Shown here piece after piece: positions 44,015 to 53,267 of a DNA stretch of 64,000 nt (position 1 is its first letter; the number at the start of each line of letters is the position of its first letter). The DNA is taken from the NCBI RefSeq assembly GCF_033100115.1, contig NZ_CP136910.1, positions 124,001 to 188,000 on the forward strand, written 5' to 3'. The stretch is from Anaerocolumna sp. AGMB13020. GTDB taxonomy: Bacteria > Bacillota > Clostridia > Lachnospirales > Lachnospiraceae. Both the position numbers and the translations under genes were made by a program. Below the pieces are notes generated by a model that saw only the letters and a list, made by a program, of their open reading frames with translations, was not told the origin of the DNA and did not search any database.

Positions 44015-44842
44015 ATGCAAAAAACGCAGCAGAAGGAATCAAAGTTCATACCGGTTTTTCTGATTACCATAAGTATTCTGTTCTTGTTTATTATGCTAAT
44101 CATGCCCTTGGTGGTTGTAATTACGGAAGCTTTAAGAAATGGTATTGAAGTATATAAGAAAGCAGTATTTGATACCTATACCTTAAAAGCCCTTCTATTA
44201 ACCCTGGAAGCTACTTTGGCTGCAGTGGCAGTAAATACAGTATTTGGTCTGTTTGCAGCCTGGACTGTAACAAAATATCAATTCAGGAAGAAGAAACTGC
44301 TGACAACTTTAATAGACATTCCCTTTGCCATTTCACCTATCATAGCAGGTCTGATATTTATTCTTACCTTTGGGCGAATCGGATGGACTCATGGCCTGCT
44401 GACATTACTGGATATCAAAATTGTCTTTGCAGTTCCTGGCGTTATCCTTGGTACCGTTTTCGTAACCTTTCCCTTTATATCAAGAGAGATCATACCCGTT
44501 CTCAATGCACAGGGTTCTGATCAGGAAGAAGCAGCAGCTATTATGGGGGCCGGAGCCTTTCGAATCTTTCGAAGGATTACTTTTCCTCAGATTAAATGGG
44601 CATTTCTATATGGAGTCGTATTATGTACCGCCAGAGCAATGGGAGAATTCGGCGCAGTATCTGTCTTATCGGGACATTTAAGGGGCAAGACGATAACCTT
44701 ACCCCTGCAGGTGGAAATATTCTTCAGTGAGTTTAACTTTACCGCAGCTTTTGCTGTATCCTCAATGCTGGTAATTTTAGCTGTTATCCTATTAATTATC
44801 AGAAATATTCTGGAATATAAAATGAAAAAGGCTGGTGTCTGA
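44015..44842 (+). CDS. cysW: sulfate ABC transporter permease CysW
   Basis: Second permease of the sulfate importer, 275 residues, six transmembrane segments, EAA loop EEAAAIMGAGAFRIFRRITFP. IPFAISPIIAGLIFIL and FGAVSVLSGHLRGKTITLPL are characteristic of CysW. AAAGGAG precedes the ATG. The last codons overlap the start of cysA. Confidence 0.93.
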   Translation: MQKTQQKESKFIPVFLITISILFLFIMLIMPLVVVITEALRNGIEVYKKAVFDTYTLKALLLTLEATLAAVAVNTVFGLFAAWTVTKYQFRKKKLLTTLIDIPFAISPIIAGLIFILTFGRIGWTHGLLTLLDIKIVFAVPGVILGTVFVTFPFISREIIPVLNAQGSDQEEAAAIMGAGAFRIFRRITFPQIKWAFLYGVVLCTARAMGEFGAVSVLSGHLRGKTITLPLQVEIFFSEFNFTAAFAVSSMLVILAVILLIIRNILEYKMKKAGV

Positions 44843-45905
44843 AATGCATGTAGAAATGAAAAACATAAATAAAACCTTCGGAGATTTTAAAGCCTCCGAT
44901 CATATCAGCTTCGGTATAGAAAAGGGGAAGCTTATCGGTTTACTAGGCCCCAGCGGAAGCGGAAAGACAACCATTCTTCGTATGCTGGCAGGTCTTGAAT
45001 ATCCGGACTCCGGCGATATCTTTATCAATGGCAGCCGTGTCAATGATCTGCCTGCCAGTAAAAGAGGGATTGGCTTTGTATTTCAAAATTATGCCTTATT
45101 TCGTTACATGACGGTATACGACAACATTGCCTTTGGTCTTGAAATCCAGAAGAAAAATAAAAAGGAAAGCAAGGAAAGGGTGGAGGAATTACTGTCACTC
45201 ATCGGACTTGAGGGATTAGGTAACCGTTATCCACACCAGCTGTCTGGCGGACAGAAGCAAAGAGTTGCATTTGCAAGGGCTCTGGCTCCTAATCCTCAGC
45301 TGCTTTTATTAGATGAACCTTTTGCAGCCATTGATGCCAAGGTTAGGCAGGAACTAAGAAGCTGGCTGAAAGAAACTATCAATAAGGTTGGTATAACAAG
45401 TATCTTTGTTACCCATGACCAGGATGAAGCCATCGAAGTAGCTGATGAAATCATAATAACGAACAAAGGAAGAATTGAACAAAAAGGTTCTCCTCTGGAT
45501 ATTTATCGTAATCCTGAATCTCTCTTTGTTGCAGAGTTTGTAGGTCAGTCATCACTCTTAGAGGATTACAGCAGACTCATCGGCTTTAAAGGAGCACAGA
45601 GTGGTTCAAAAGCCATAATCCGACCGGAATTTATAAAAGTCAGCAGAAAAGAAGAAGCTCTTCTCTATCCGAATTCCGTAGAAGCCGGGATTGTTGAGAA
45701 AGTTTCCTTTCGTGGAAGCTATTCAGAAATAAAGATAAGAGTGAAAGATTATCAGCTCACCGCCACCAGATCTTTAGAGGAAGTTCCATTAAGTACAGGG
45801 GAAGAGGTGAATGTACTGATTTACCGTTTGTTTACCTTTGGTGAGCAAGGCAATCTGGTTTTGGAAAATAAAGCAATAGAAGATAAGAATCCTATCTATA
45901 TATAA
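44835..45905 (+). CDS. cysA: sulfate ABC transporter ATP-binding protein
   Basis: ATPase of the importer, 356 residues. Walker A GPSGSGKTT, Q-loop VFQNYALF, signature LSGGQKQRVAFARAL, Walker B LLLLDEPFAAID, H-loop THDQDEA, then a C-terminal regulatory (TOBE-like) domain from about residue 240. Start is GTG at 44835, overlapping cysW by 8 bases; an ATG at 44844 is equally possible. A 75-base gap without terminator leads to aprA. Confidence 0.95.
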   Translation: MSEMHVEMKNINKTFGDFKASDHISFGIEKGKLIGLLGPSGSGKTTILRMLAGLEYPDSGDIFINGSRVNDLPASKRGIGFVFQNYALFRYMTVYDNIAFGLEIQKKNKKESKERVEELLSLIGLEGLGNRYPHQLSGGQKQRVAFARALAPNPQLLLLDEPFAAIDAKVRQELRSWLKETINKVGITSIFVTHDQDEAIEVADEIIITNKGRIEQKGSPLDIYRNPESLFVAEFVGQSSLLEDYSRLIGFKGAQSGSKAIIRPEFIKVSRKEEALLYPNSVEAGIVEKVSFRGSYSEIKIRVKDYQLTATRSLEEVPLSTGEEVNVLIYRLFTFGEQGNLVLENKAIEDKNPIYI

Positions 45906-45979
45906 CATTTTTCTATTTCATGTTTTGATTAAATCTTAGCGGGATTGATGGACTTTGATAAATATTCACGGAGGATTTC

Positions 45980-47785
45980 ATGGGAAAAAAATTAAAGCTA
46001 AAACAGCTTACTACAGATATATTGATAATTGGCGGAGGAACTGCAGGCTGTTATGCAGCTCTTACCGTCAGGGAACATTCCGATGCCGCCGTTCTTATAG
46101 CGGAAAAAGCTAATATTAAACGCAGCGGATGTCTGGCAGCTGGTGTAAATGCAATCAATGCTTATATTGTGAAAGGCAGAACACCGGAAGACTATGTAGA
46201 GTATGCTAAAAAAGATGCAGACCATATTGTTAGGGAAGATCTCCTGCTTACCATGTCCCAGGGGCTTAACCGGGTTACTAAGAAGCTGGAGGACCTTGGA
46301 CTTATCATACTAAAGGATGAGCAGGGGGAATATGTAGCCAGAGGTAATCGTAACATAAAAATAAACGGGGAAAATATCAAACCAATTCTGGCAGATGCCG
46401 TTAGCAGCTTGGAAGATGTTAAAATATTAAACCGGGTAAATGTTACGGATTATATTATAAAGGATAACCGGATACTTGGAGCTTTTGCCTTTAGTATAGA
46501 GGAGGAAATACTCTATGAAATAAGAGCAGATAAGGTCATTTGTGCAACTGGTGGTGCCGCAGGATTATATCGGCCTAATAATCCCGGATTCTCCAGACAT
46601 AAGATGTGGTATCCCCCCTTTAATACAGGCGCCGGATATGCCATGGGAATACGTGCCGGAGCAGAGATGACTACCTTTGAAATGAGATTCATTGCCTTAA
46701 GATGTAAGGATACCATTGCTCCTACAGGCACCATCGCACAAGGTGTAGGTGCCAGTCAGGTGAATTCTTTCGGTGAGGTCTATGAAACCAAATACGGAAT
46801 TACGACCTCTGAACGTGTATACGGTACAGTGAAGGAAACGCTTGAAGGCAGAGGTCCCTGTTATCTTAGAACGGAAGGCATCACCGCCTTGCAGGATGAA
46901 GAACTCAAAAAAGCTTACCTGAACATGGCCCCCAGTCAAACCTTAAAGTGGATTGAGGCCGGAAAGAACCCCAGTCAGCAAAATGTAGAAATTGAAGGTA
47001 CCGAACCTTATATTGTCGGCGGGCACACGGCCAGTGGGTATTGGGTGGATACAAAGCGACGCACTACCATAAAAGGCTTATACGCAGCAGGAGATGTGGC
47101 CGGTGGATGTCCCCAGAAATATGTAACCGGTGCTTTGGTTGAAGGAGAGATTGCCGCTCTGGCCGCACTTGAAGATAGAAAGCAAGAAGATAAGGAGAAA
47201 AAATCTACTGCATACAAAGCAGAAAATCAAACTCCGGCAGCGGAACAGGTTACATGGAATGAGACAACTAAGACCTGCTCTTCACCTAATATCCAGGATA
47301 TAGATGAAACCTCGGAAGAACTTCGCCTTGCAAGCAAGAAACTTCAGGAATTGGAAGCTATCTTAAATTATAAGAATCCGGTCTTTGCAATAGAGCAATT
47401 AGAGGAAGCCATGCAAAAAGTAATGGATACTTATGCAGGCGGCATATCAAATAACTATCAGTTCAATGAGAAACAGCTTACGATTGCAGATGAGAAAATA
47501 GACCAGCTGATTAAACTTAGCAGTCATATCCGTGCAGAGGATATGCATGAATTAATGTTTGTCTATGAATTAAAGGAGCGGCTGGTGCTTGCAAAATCCG
47601 TTATAGCTCACTTGAATGCAAGAAAAGAAACCAGATGGCACAGTTTTGCAGAGAATCTGGATTATCCTGATAAGAAGGATGAATGGTTGAAATATGTGAA
47701 CTCCAGAGTAGTTGATGGGGAACTGAAAATAATTTACAGAGATTTAGTAGGACGGGGGGAAATATATGAGCATAGCAATTCGTAA
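45980..47785 (+). CDS. aprA: adenylylsulfate reductase alpha subunit
   Basis: FAD enzyme of the fumarate-reductase superfamily that reduces APS to sulfite and AMP. It has 601 residues. FAD-binding IIGGGTAGCYAALTVREH at the N-terminus, the EMRFIALRCKD region lining the active site, VGGHTASGYWVDTKRRTTIKGLYAAGDVAGG and a helical C-terminal domain all match AprA. It is slightly shorter than dissimilatory AprA (about 660). Lying between sulfate uptake and ATP sulfurylase genes, it probably serves assimilation in this organism. It overlaps aprB by 20 bases. Confidence 0.9.
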   Translation: MGKKLKLKQLTTDILIIGGGTAGCYAALTVREHSDAAVLIAEKANIKRSGCLAAGVNAINAYIVKGRTPEDYVEYAKKDADHIVREDLLLTMSQGLNRVTKKLEDLGLIILKDEQGEYVARGNRNIKINGENIKPILADAVSSLEDVKILNRVNVTDYIIKDNRILGAFAFSIEEEILYEIRADKVICATGGAAGLYRPNNPGFSRHKMWYPPFNTGAGYAMGIRAGAEMTTFEMRFIALRCKDTIAPTGTIAQGVGASQVNSFGEVYETKYGITTSERVYGTVKETLEGRGPCYLRTEGITALQDEELKKAYLNMAPSQTLKWIEAGKNPSQQNVEIEGTEPYIVGGHTASGYWVDTKRRTTIKGLYAAGDVAGGCPQKYVTGALVEGEIAALAALEDRKQEDKEKKSTAYKAENQTPAAEQVTWNETTKTCSSPNIQDIDETSEELRLASKKLQELEAILNYKNPVFAIEQLEEAMQKVMDTYAGGISNNYQFNEKQLTIADEKIDQLIKLSSHIRAEDMHELMFVYELKERLVLAKSVIAHLNARKETRWHSFAENLDYPDKKDEWLKYVNSRVVDGELKIIYRDLVGRGEIYEHSNS

Positions 47786-48080
47786 GGAGAGCTGCACCGG
47801 CTGCAGAAAATGTATGCAGGTATGTCCCGGAAGTCTGATTAAACTGACAGAGGATAAAAAAGCCTATATCAAATATCCAAAAGACTGCTGGGGATGTTCC
47901 TCCTGCTTAAAGGAATGTAGCTTCGGAGTTATATCCTTTTATTTGGGGGCAGACATCGGAGGTATGGGCAGTAAGTTGATTACCGGCATGGAAGGAGATA
48001 TCGTCCACTGGCAAATCGAGAAGACAGACGGTGAAATAACTGTTATTGATATAAACCGTAAAGCTTCCAACCAATATTAA
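47766..48080 (+). CDS. aprB: adenylylsulfate reductase beta subunit (ferredoxin-like)
   Basis: A 104-residue protein with two [4Fe-4S] motifs: CTGCRKCMQVCPG and CWGCSSCLKECSFG. It passes electrons to the FAD of AprA. The C-terminal tail typical of dissimilatory AprB (about 150-170 residues in all) is largely missing, leaving LGADIGGMGSKL and a short beta segment. The start lies inside aprA, preceded by GGGGGAA. Confidence 0.9.
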   Translation: MSIAIRKESCTGCRKCMQVCPGSLIKLTEDKKAYIKYPKDCWGCSSCLKECSFGVISFYLGADIGGMGSKLITGMEGDIVHWQIEKTDGEITVIDINRKASNQY

Positions 48081-48107
48081 GGAAAAGAGAAACAGGAGGA
48101 AATACTG

Positions 48108-49007
48108 ATGAGTGAATTAACACATCTTGATGAGCTAGAGGCTGAAGCAATCTTTTGTATAAGAGAAGTTGCAGCAGAATGTGAGAAACCGGTTATGTTA
48201 TATTCCATCGGCAAAGACAGTTCGGTAATGCTGCATCTTGCCATGAAAGCATTTTATCCGGAGAAGCCCCCGTTTCCTTTTATGCATATCGATACCACCT
48301 GGAAGTTCAGGGAAATGACAGAGTTTCGCGATCGTAAAGCGAAGGAGCTGGGGATTGAAATGATCGTTCACAGTAATCAGGAGGGGATTGACCAGGGCAT
48401 CAATCCCTTTGACCATGGCTCTGCTTACACGGATATCATGAAGACACAGGCTTTAAAACAGGGTTTGAAGAAGTACGGCTTTACGGCTGCTTTTGGCGGC
48501 GGTCGCCGTGACGAAGAAAAGTCCCGTGCAAAGGAAAGAATCTTTTCTTTCCGTAATGAAGCACAGGCCTGGGATCCCAAGAATCAGCGCCCTGAAATGT
48601 GGAAGCTCTATAACACTAAGATCAACAAAGGTGAGAGTATGCGCGTTTTCCCTATATCCAACTGGACAGAAAAAGATATCTGGCAGTACATACAGCGTGA
48701 AAATATTGATATCGTATCTCTTTATTATGCCAAGGAACGCCCCATAGTCTATCGCGATGGCAATATAATTATGGTAGACGATGACCGTTTAAAGCTATTG
48801 CCGGGAGAGCAGGTGGAATACAAAACCGTACGTTTTCGTACTCTTGGGTGCTATCCCTTAACCGGTGGTTGTGAATCAACAGCGGTTACACTGGATGAAA
48901 TCATAGATGAAACCTTGAGTGCCGTGTCCTCAGAAAGAACTAGCAGAGTTATAGACAATGAGGCAGCCGGCAGCATGGAGAGAAGAAAAAGGGAGGGATA
49001 TTTCTAG
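48108..49007 (+). CDS. cysD: sulfate adenylyltransferase subunit 2
   Basis: Catalytic subunit of ATP sulfurylase, 299 residues, forming APS from ATP and sulfate. The PP-loop is [14 protein letters not shown] near residue 35. [21 protein letters not shown] and the late [16 protein letters not shown] are CysD hallmarks. AGGAGG precedes the ATG. Its stop codon abuts the cysN start with no spacing. Confidence 0.96.
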   Translation: MSELTHLDELEAEAIFCIREVAAECEKPVMLYSIGKDSSVMLHLAMKAFYPEKPPFPFMHIDTTWKFREMTEFRDRKAKELGIEMIVHSNQEGIDQGINPFDHGSAYTDIMKTQALKQGLKKYGFTAAFGGGRRDEEKSRAKERIFSFRNEAQAWDPKNQRPEMWKLYNTKINKGESMRVFPISNWTEKDIWQYIQRENIDIVSLYYAKERPIVYRDGNIIMVDDDRLKLLPGEQVEYKTVRFRTLGCYPLTGGCESTAVTLDEIIDETLSAVSSERTSRVIDNEAAGSMERRKREGYF

Positions 49008-50711
49008 ATGAAGGGCTTATTAAAGTTTATTACCTGTGGAAGTGTGGATGATGGAAAATCTACCCTTATCGGACATATATTATATGATTCAAAGCTCTTA
49101 TATACGGATCAGGAAAAAGCACTGGAATTAGATTCCAAGGTTGGCAGCAGGGAAGGTGCAATTGATTATTCGCTCCTTTTAGACGGGTTGATGGCGGAAA
49201 GGGAACAGGGCATTACCATTGATGTAGCCTATCGTTACTTTACCACCGACAATCGTAGCTTCATCGTTGCAGATACCCCCGGTCATGAGGAATATACCCG
49301 AAATATGGCTGTTGGTGCTTCTTTTGCTGATTTATCGATTATTTTAGTGGATGCGAAGCAGGGTGTCCTTGTACAGACCAGAAGACATGCCAGAATCTGT
49401 TCCTTAATGGGGATCAGGCATTTCGTATTTGCTGTAAACAAGATGGATTTAATTGGTTACAGCAAAGAACGTTTTGAGGCAATTGCAGCTGAAATAAAGC
49501 AATTATCCTCTGAACTATCACTTGAGAATGTTAAGATAATTCCTATTTCTGCCACGGAGGGAGATAATCTTACCAGAAACTCAGAGAATATAACCTGGTA
49601 TACAGAAGAACCCCTGCTTACCTATCTTGAAAATGCAGACACCATAAATTCAGCCGAAGAAGATGGCTTTTACATGCCTGTTCAGAGAGTGTGCAGACCT
49701 AATCACACCTTTCGTGGCTTTCAGGGGCAGATTGAAGCCGGCACCATTCAGGTAGGTGACGAGCTGATTACGCTCCCAAGCAATGAAAAAGCTATTGTTA
49801 AGAGCATTCATATTACGGACAGGGAAGCTGATCAGGCATTCAAAGGTCAGCCAGTCACCATTCAGCTAAATAAAGAAGTAGATGTATCAAGAGGCTGTGT
49901 ATTAACAAAAAATGCAGGTCTGACCACCAGCAAAACCCTGACTGCTACCCTTTTGTGGATGGACGATGCAGAACTTACACCAGATAAGGATTACTTTGTT
50001 AAAATCGGCACCAAATTAATACCTGGTGTAGTTACCAGTATCCGTTATAAGATAGATGTCAATTCCGGTGAGCATCAGCCTGCCGCCCAGTTAAAGAAAA
50101 ATGAGATTGCAGTATGCGACATCGTACTCGCAGAGAAAATTGTTGCCGATAGATTCCATGCCCATAAAACCTTGGGGGAACTCATATTAATAGACCGCAT
50201 TACAAATATGACCTCTGCCTGTGGTGTAATTGAAGAGCTTCACAAGGAAAGCAGCTTACTTGAGGACAGTGCGACTTTTATATCTGAGAATATAAAAGCA
50301 AGAGGTGATATCTTTGAGGAATTCTATTATAACCTGGAAAGCCTTAACATATCAAAGCTAAAACCTGAAAACAAGCTATACACCTTGGGAGATGTAATAC
50401 CGGTGAAAGGTGAAAGCTATCATTATCCTGAAAATTTTGATATCCTTGTTCTTCGAGACTGGACTGCTATAAAGATCAGAGACTCTAAGATAGAGGAGAT
50501 TAATTCCATCGACAACTTTCAATTTTCAGGTGTCCCTCTAATAAACGGCAGAGGTTTCTCCATTCAGGCAGCAACAGCAGAAGAAACCGAACGCTTCTTA
50601 AAGGAATATAAGGATACAGAAGGGAAAAACGAACTGGAATTTACCAAAAAGTGGATTGTCTTTGAAACCTATCGAAGTATTGTCTTTAATAGTAATTTCT
50701 GGTTTATTTAA
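49008..50711 (+). CDS. cysN: sulfate adenylyltransferase subunit 1 (GTPase)
   Basis: GTPase that drives APS formation with CysD. The G motifs are GSVDDGKST, DTPGHEEYTRNM and NKMDL, followed by EF-Tu-like beta domains. The protein has 567 residues, about 90 more than E. coli CysN. The extension after about residue 470 has no APS-kinase P-loop, so it is not a CysNC fusion; its function is unknown. No PAPS step is needed because AprAB reduces APS directly. Last gene of the cluster. Confidence 0.95.
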   Translation: MKGLLKFITCGSVDDGKSTLIGHILYDSKLLYTDQEKALELDSKVGSREGAIDYSLLLDGLMAEREQGITIDVAYRYFTTDNRSFIVADTPGHEEYTRNMAVGASFADLSIILVDAKQGVLVQTRRHARICSLMGIRHFVFAVNKMDLIGYSKERFEAIAAEIKQLSSELSLENVKIIPISATEGDNLTRNSENITWYTEEPLLTYLENADTINSAEEDGFYMPVQRVCRPNHTFRGFQGQIEAGTIQVGDELITLPSNEKAIVKSIHITDREADQAFKGQPVTIQLNKEVDVSRGCVLTKNAGLTTSKTLTATLLWMDDAELTPDKDYFVKIGTKLIPGVVTSIRYKIDVNSGEHQPAAQLKKNEIAVCDIVLAEKIVADRFHAHKTLGELILIDRITNMTSACGVIEELHKESSLLEDSATFISENIKARGDIFEEFYYNLESLNISKLKPENKLYTLGDVIPVKGESYHYPENFDILVLRDWTAIKIRDSKIEEINSIDNFQFSGVPLINGRGFSIQAATAEETERFLKEYKDTEGKNELEFTKKWIVFETYRSIVFNSNFWFI

Positions 50712-50803
50712 TACCTGTCGTATGACGGATTCATTAATAAACAGGTATTAGTATGAACTATAGGGAGTAGCATATTATATCAGCAAATATAATAGATTCA
50801 TAG

Positions 50804-50870
50804 ATAACCGGTGCTGTATTATAGTAAGAGAACCAATAAAATTCACTTACTATAACACAGCATCGGTTAT
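50804..50870. terminator. long imperfect inverted repeat downstream of cysN
   Basis: A 25-bp stem with two imperfect pairs: the left arm at 50804-50828 contains AACCGGTGCTGT and TTATAGTAAG; the right arm is at 50846-50870; the loop has 17 bases. Probably the end of the sulfate cluster, though a small non-autonomous element cannot be excluded. A shorter pair, AATACCTG/CAGGTATT, lies just after the stop codon. The rest of 50712-51066 is featureless. Confidence 0.5.
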
Positions 50871-51066
50871 TTCTTATCTTTAAACATTTCTTATCTTATT
50901 CAGAAACAATCATTCCCTGGCATATGCCAATCCTAAGTGAATGCACCTCTTCTCGTCTGATATGCTCCAATAGAAGGATAAACGGTATTATACCTCAAAG
51001 CCGTTGATAATTTCTTTTTCGTTAAGTGCAATAAGGAAAATCAAATTGAGAGGTGGAATGCAATAA

Positions 51067-51195
51067 ATGGAATTATATGGTTTTCCAGGTGTAGACGGAG
51101 CAGGTAAATCAACTACTATCAAAAATATTCTTAAAACCTGGTGTTTATTGCCAAGTTATGCTTGTATGTCTGAATTGCAATTGGTATTATTATAA
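51067..51195 (+). pseudogene. truncated ABC transporter ATPase fragment
   Basis: A 42-codon frame begins MELYGFPGVDGAGKSTTIKN, a clear Walker A region of an export-type ABC ATPase (usual form GFLGPNGAGKSTTIK). It loses similarity after ILK and stops. An AGAGGTGG site precedes it. Read as the 5' remnant of a deleted gene. Confidence 0.6.
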
Positions 51196-51243
51196 AGAGA
51201 TACATTCATATACTAAATCAATAAATACAGACAGGAGATAACG

Positions 51244-52956
51244 ATGGATAAGTTTACATTTTCAACATTACAATACGAAAGACCGGACTTTGATAAATTT
51301 GAACAGGAATTGAACAAGTTGACAGAACAGGTTAAAAATGCTGTTTCGTATACGGAGGTTCAAGAAGCTATTCAGAAACTAGAAGAAATAAATGCACCTG
51401 TAGATACAATGAAAACGATTGCTTTTATTCGTAATACCCTTGATACTACAGATGTGTTTTACGAGAAGGAAGTTGAATTTATTGATGAGAGAACGGCTGA
51501 GCTTGGCACAGCTCAAACCGGACTTTTTAAAGCTCTTATTGCAAGCAGCTTTGCAGAGGATATTAACAGGGAATATGGGAAAGAGCTCTTAACCGCACTT
51601 CAAAGAAGTGTAGATCAGTTCAAAGATGAGATTATACCTTTCTTACAAAAAGAAGGGAAACTTACCCAGCAATATCAAAAGCTCATGGCAACCGCCAAGA
51701 TTCCTTTTGAAGGCCAGACCTTGAATCTGTATGGGGTACAGAAATATTTTGAAAATCCAGACAGAAATTTAAGAAAGGCTGCTTTTAAGGCTTACTCTGA
51801 CTTCTATCATAGCAACGAAGAAGAGATGGAAGATATCTTTAGTCAGCTGATACAAATCAGAAATGAAATGGGAAAAGCCCTGGGTTATGAGAATTTCATT
51901 CCCTTAGGCTATAAAAAGCAGGAACGCAGTGATTACGGTGTAAAGGAAGTTGCGGCTTTCCGCGAGCAGGTAAGAAAGGAAATCGTACCTCTTTGTACGA
52001 AACTCTATGAAGCACAGAGAAAACGTATTGGCGTAGAAGAGCTTAAAGTCTTCGATGAGAAATTCATCTTCCCTGACGGGAACGCAGAACCCATTGGTGA
52101 TGACGATTATCTGGTAAAGGAAGCACAGAAGATGTATCATGAACTCAGTCCCGAGACTGCTGAATTTATTGACTTTATGATAGATCATGAGTTAATGGAT
52201 CTTAAGAATAAACCAGGCAAAGCATCTACCGGTTATATGACTACTCTTCCTTCCTATAAAGCTCCTTATGTATTTTCCTGCTTTAACCATACTATTTTCG
52301 ACATGCAGGTATTAACCCATGAGTTAGGGCATGCATTTGCTGGTTATGAAGCTATGAGGGAGCAAAAAACCTTCCTCTATCATATGGGTGGTACAGATAT
52401 TGCAGAGATTCATTCTATGTCCATGGAGCAGTTCTCCTATCCTTACGCAGAGCAATTCTTTGGAGCCGGAGCGGATAAATTCCGATTTGCACATCTGCAG
52501 GAAGCAATGACTTTTGTACCCTTTGGTGTAGCTGTGGATGAGTTCCAGCATATTGTCTACGAGCATCCGGAGCTTACACCCAAGGAAAGAACAATGGAAT
52601 GGCACAAGTTAGAGGAGAAATACATGCCATGGCGTAAATATGAGAATGATGAGTTTATGGAAAGAGGCGGTTTCTGGTATCATAAACTGCATATTTTCCT
52701 GTATCCTTTCTATTACATCAATTATACGCTTACAACAATGGGTGCTATGGAATTCAAGAAACGTTATCTTGAGAATAAAGAGCAGGCCTGGAAGGATTAT
52801 CTGAATCTCTGCAAAGCAGGTTCCAGCAAGAGTTATCTGGAATTGTTAAAGGTGGCTAATCTTTCAGTTCCTTTTGAAGAGGGCAGTGTAGCCAGGGCTA
52901 TTTCCAGTGCAAAGGAAATCTTGTTAAACGAGATTGAGAAAATGGAAACAAGGTAG
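51244..52956 (+). CDS. M3 family oligoendopeptidase
   Basis: Cytosolic zinc oligopeptidase of 570 residues. The catalytic motif is THELGHAFAGYE, with HExxH at about residue 359, and the third ligand Glu is in DIAEIHSMSMEQ about 25 residues later. Long helical N-terminal region, as in the PepF/M3B group. It trims short peptides. ACAGGAG precedes the ATG. The stop codon lies in a duplicated segment, and a terminator follows at 53113. Confidence 0.93.
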   Translation: MDKFTFSTLQYERPDFDKFEQELNKLTEQVKNAVSYTEVQEAIQKLEEINAPVDTMKTIAFIRNTLDTTDVFYEKEVEFIDERTAELGTAQTGLFKALIASSFAEDINREYGKELLTALQRSVDQFKDEIIPFLQKEGKLTQQYQKLMATAKIPFEGQTLNLYGVQKYFENPDRNLRKAAFKAYSDFYHSNEEEMEDIFSQLIQIRNEMGKALGYENFIPLGYKKQERSDYGVKEVAAFREQVRKEIVPLCTKLYEAQRKRIGVEELKVFDEKFIFPDGNAEPIGDDDYLVKEAQKMYHELSPETAEFIDFMIDHELMDLKNKPGKASTGYMTTLPSYKAPYVFSCFNHTIFDMQVLTHELGHAFAGYEAMREQKTFLYHMGGTDIAEIHSMSMEQFSYPYAEQFFGAGADKFRFAHLQEAMTFVPFGVAVDEFQHIVYEHPELTPKERTMEWHKLEEKYMPWRKYENDEFMERGGFWYHKLHIFLYPFYYINYTLTTMGAMEFKKRYLENKEQAWKDYLNLCKAGSSKSYLELLKVANLSVPFEEGSVARAISSAKEILLNEIEKMETR

Positions 52957-53033
52957 AAACTATAAAATAAAAAACACAAAGCGGCACTATTAGATAAAAG
53001 GTAGAAACTATAAAATACAAAGCAGCACTATTA
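52950..53033. repeat. direct duplication across the peptidase stop codon
   Basis: AAGGTAGAAACTATAAAATA begins at 52950 and again at 52998 (48-base period), each followed by a matching CAAAGC(G/A)GCACTATTA. The first copy contains the TAG stop of the peptidase gene. Confidence 0.75.
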
Positions 53034-53112
53034 TAACAAAGCAATAATTATTTTAAAAAGTAGCTAAGGATAGAAATAGCAAGAAGCAATATATTTATCT
53101 ATTCTTCCATCA

Positions 53113-53143
53113 GAACAATGCCTGTTAAATATAGGCATTGTTC
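53113..53143 (+). terminator. intrinsic terminator after the M3 peptidase
   Basis: Perfect 11-bp stem GAACAATGCCT (53113-53123) and AGGCATTGTTC (53133-53143), 9-base loop. Confidence 0.8.
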
Positions 53144-53267
53144 GTTCTATGATGATGTTTTTAGAACCAGGTAAAAGAAGATCAATGTTTTCCTGTTAAA
53201 GGGTTACTTTGGATTTTCAATTTCATACAAAAGGAATTTTGGGAATATCTATGGAGTGGTGTTTCAT

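Noticed and set aside
48108..50711. CysNC fusion or separate APS kinase
   Set aside because: The CysN C-terminal tail has no P-loop or other APS-kinase motif.
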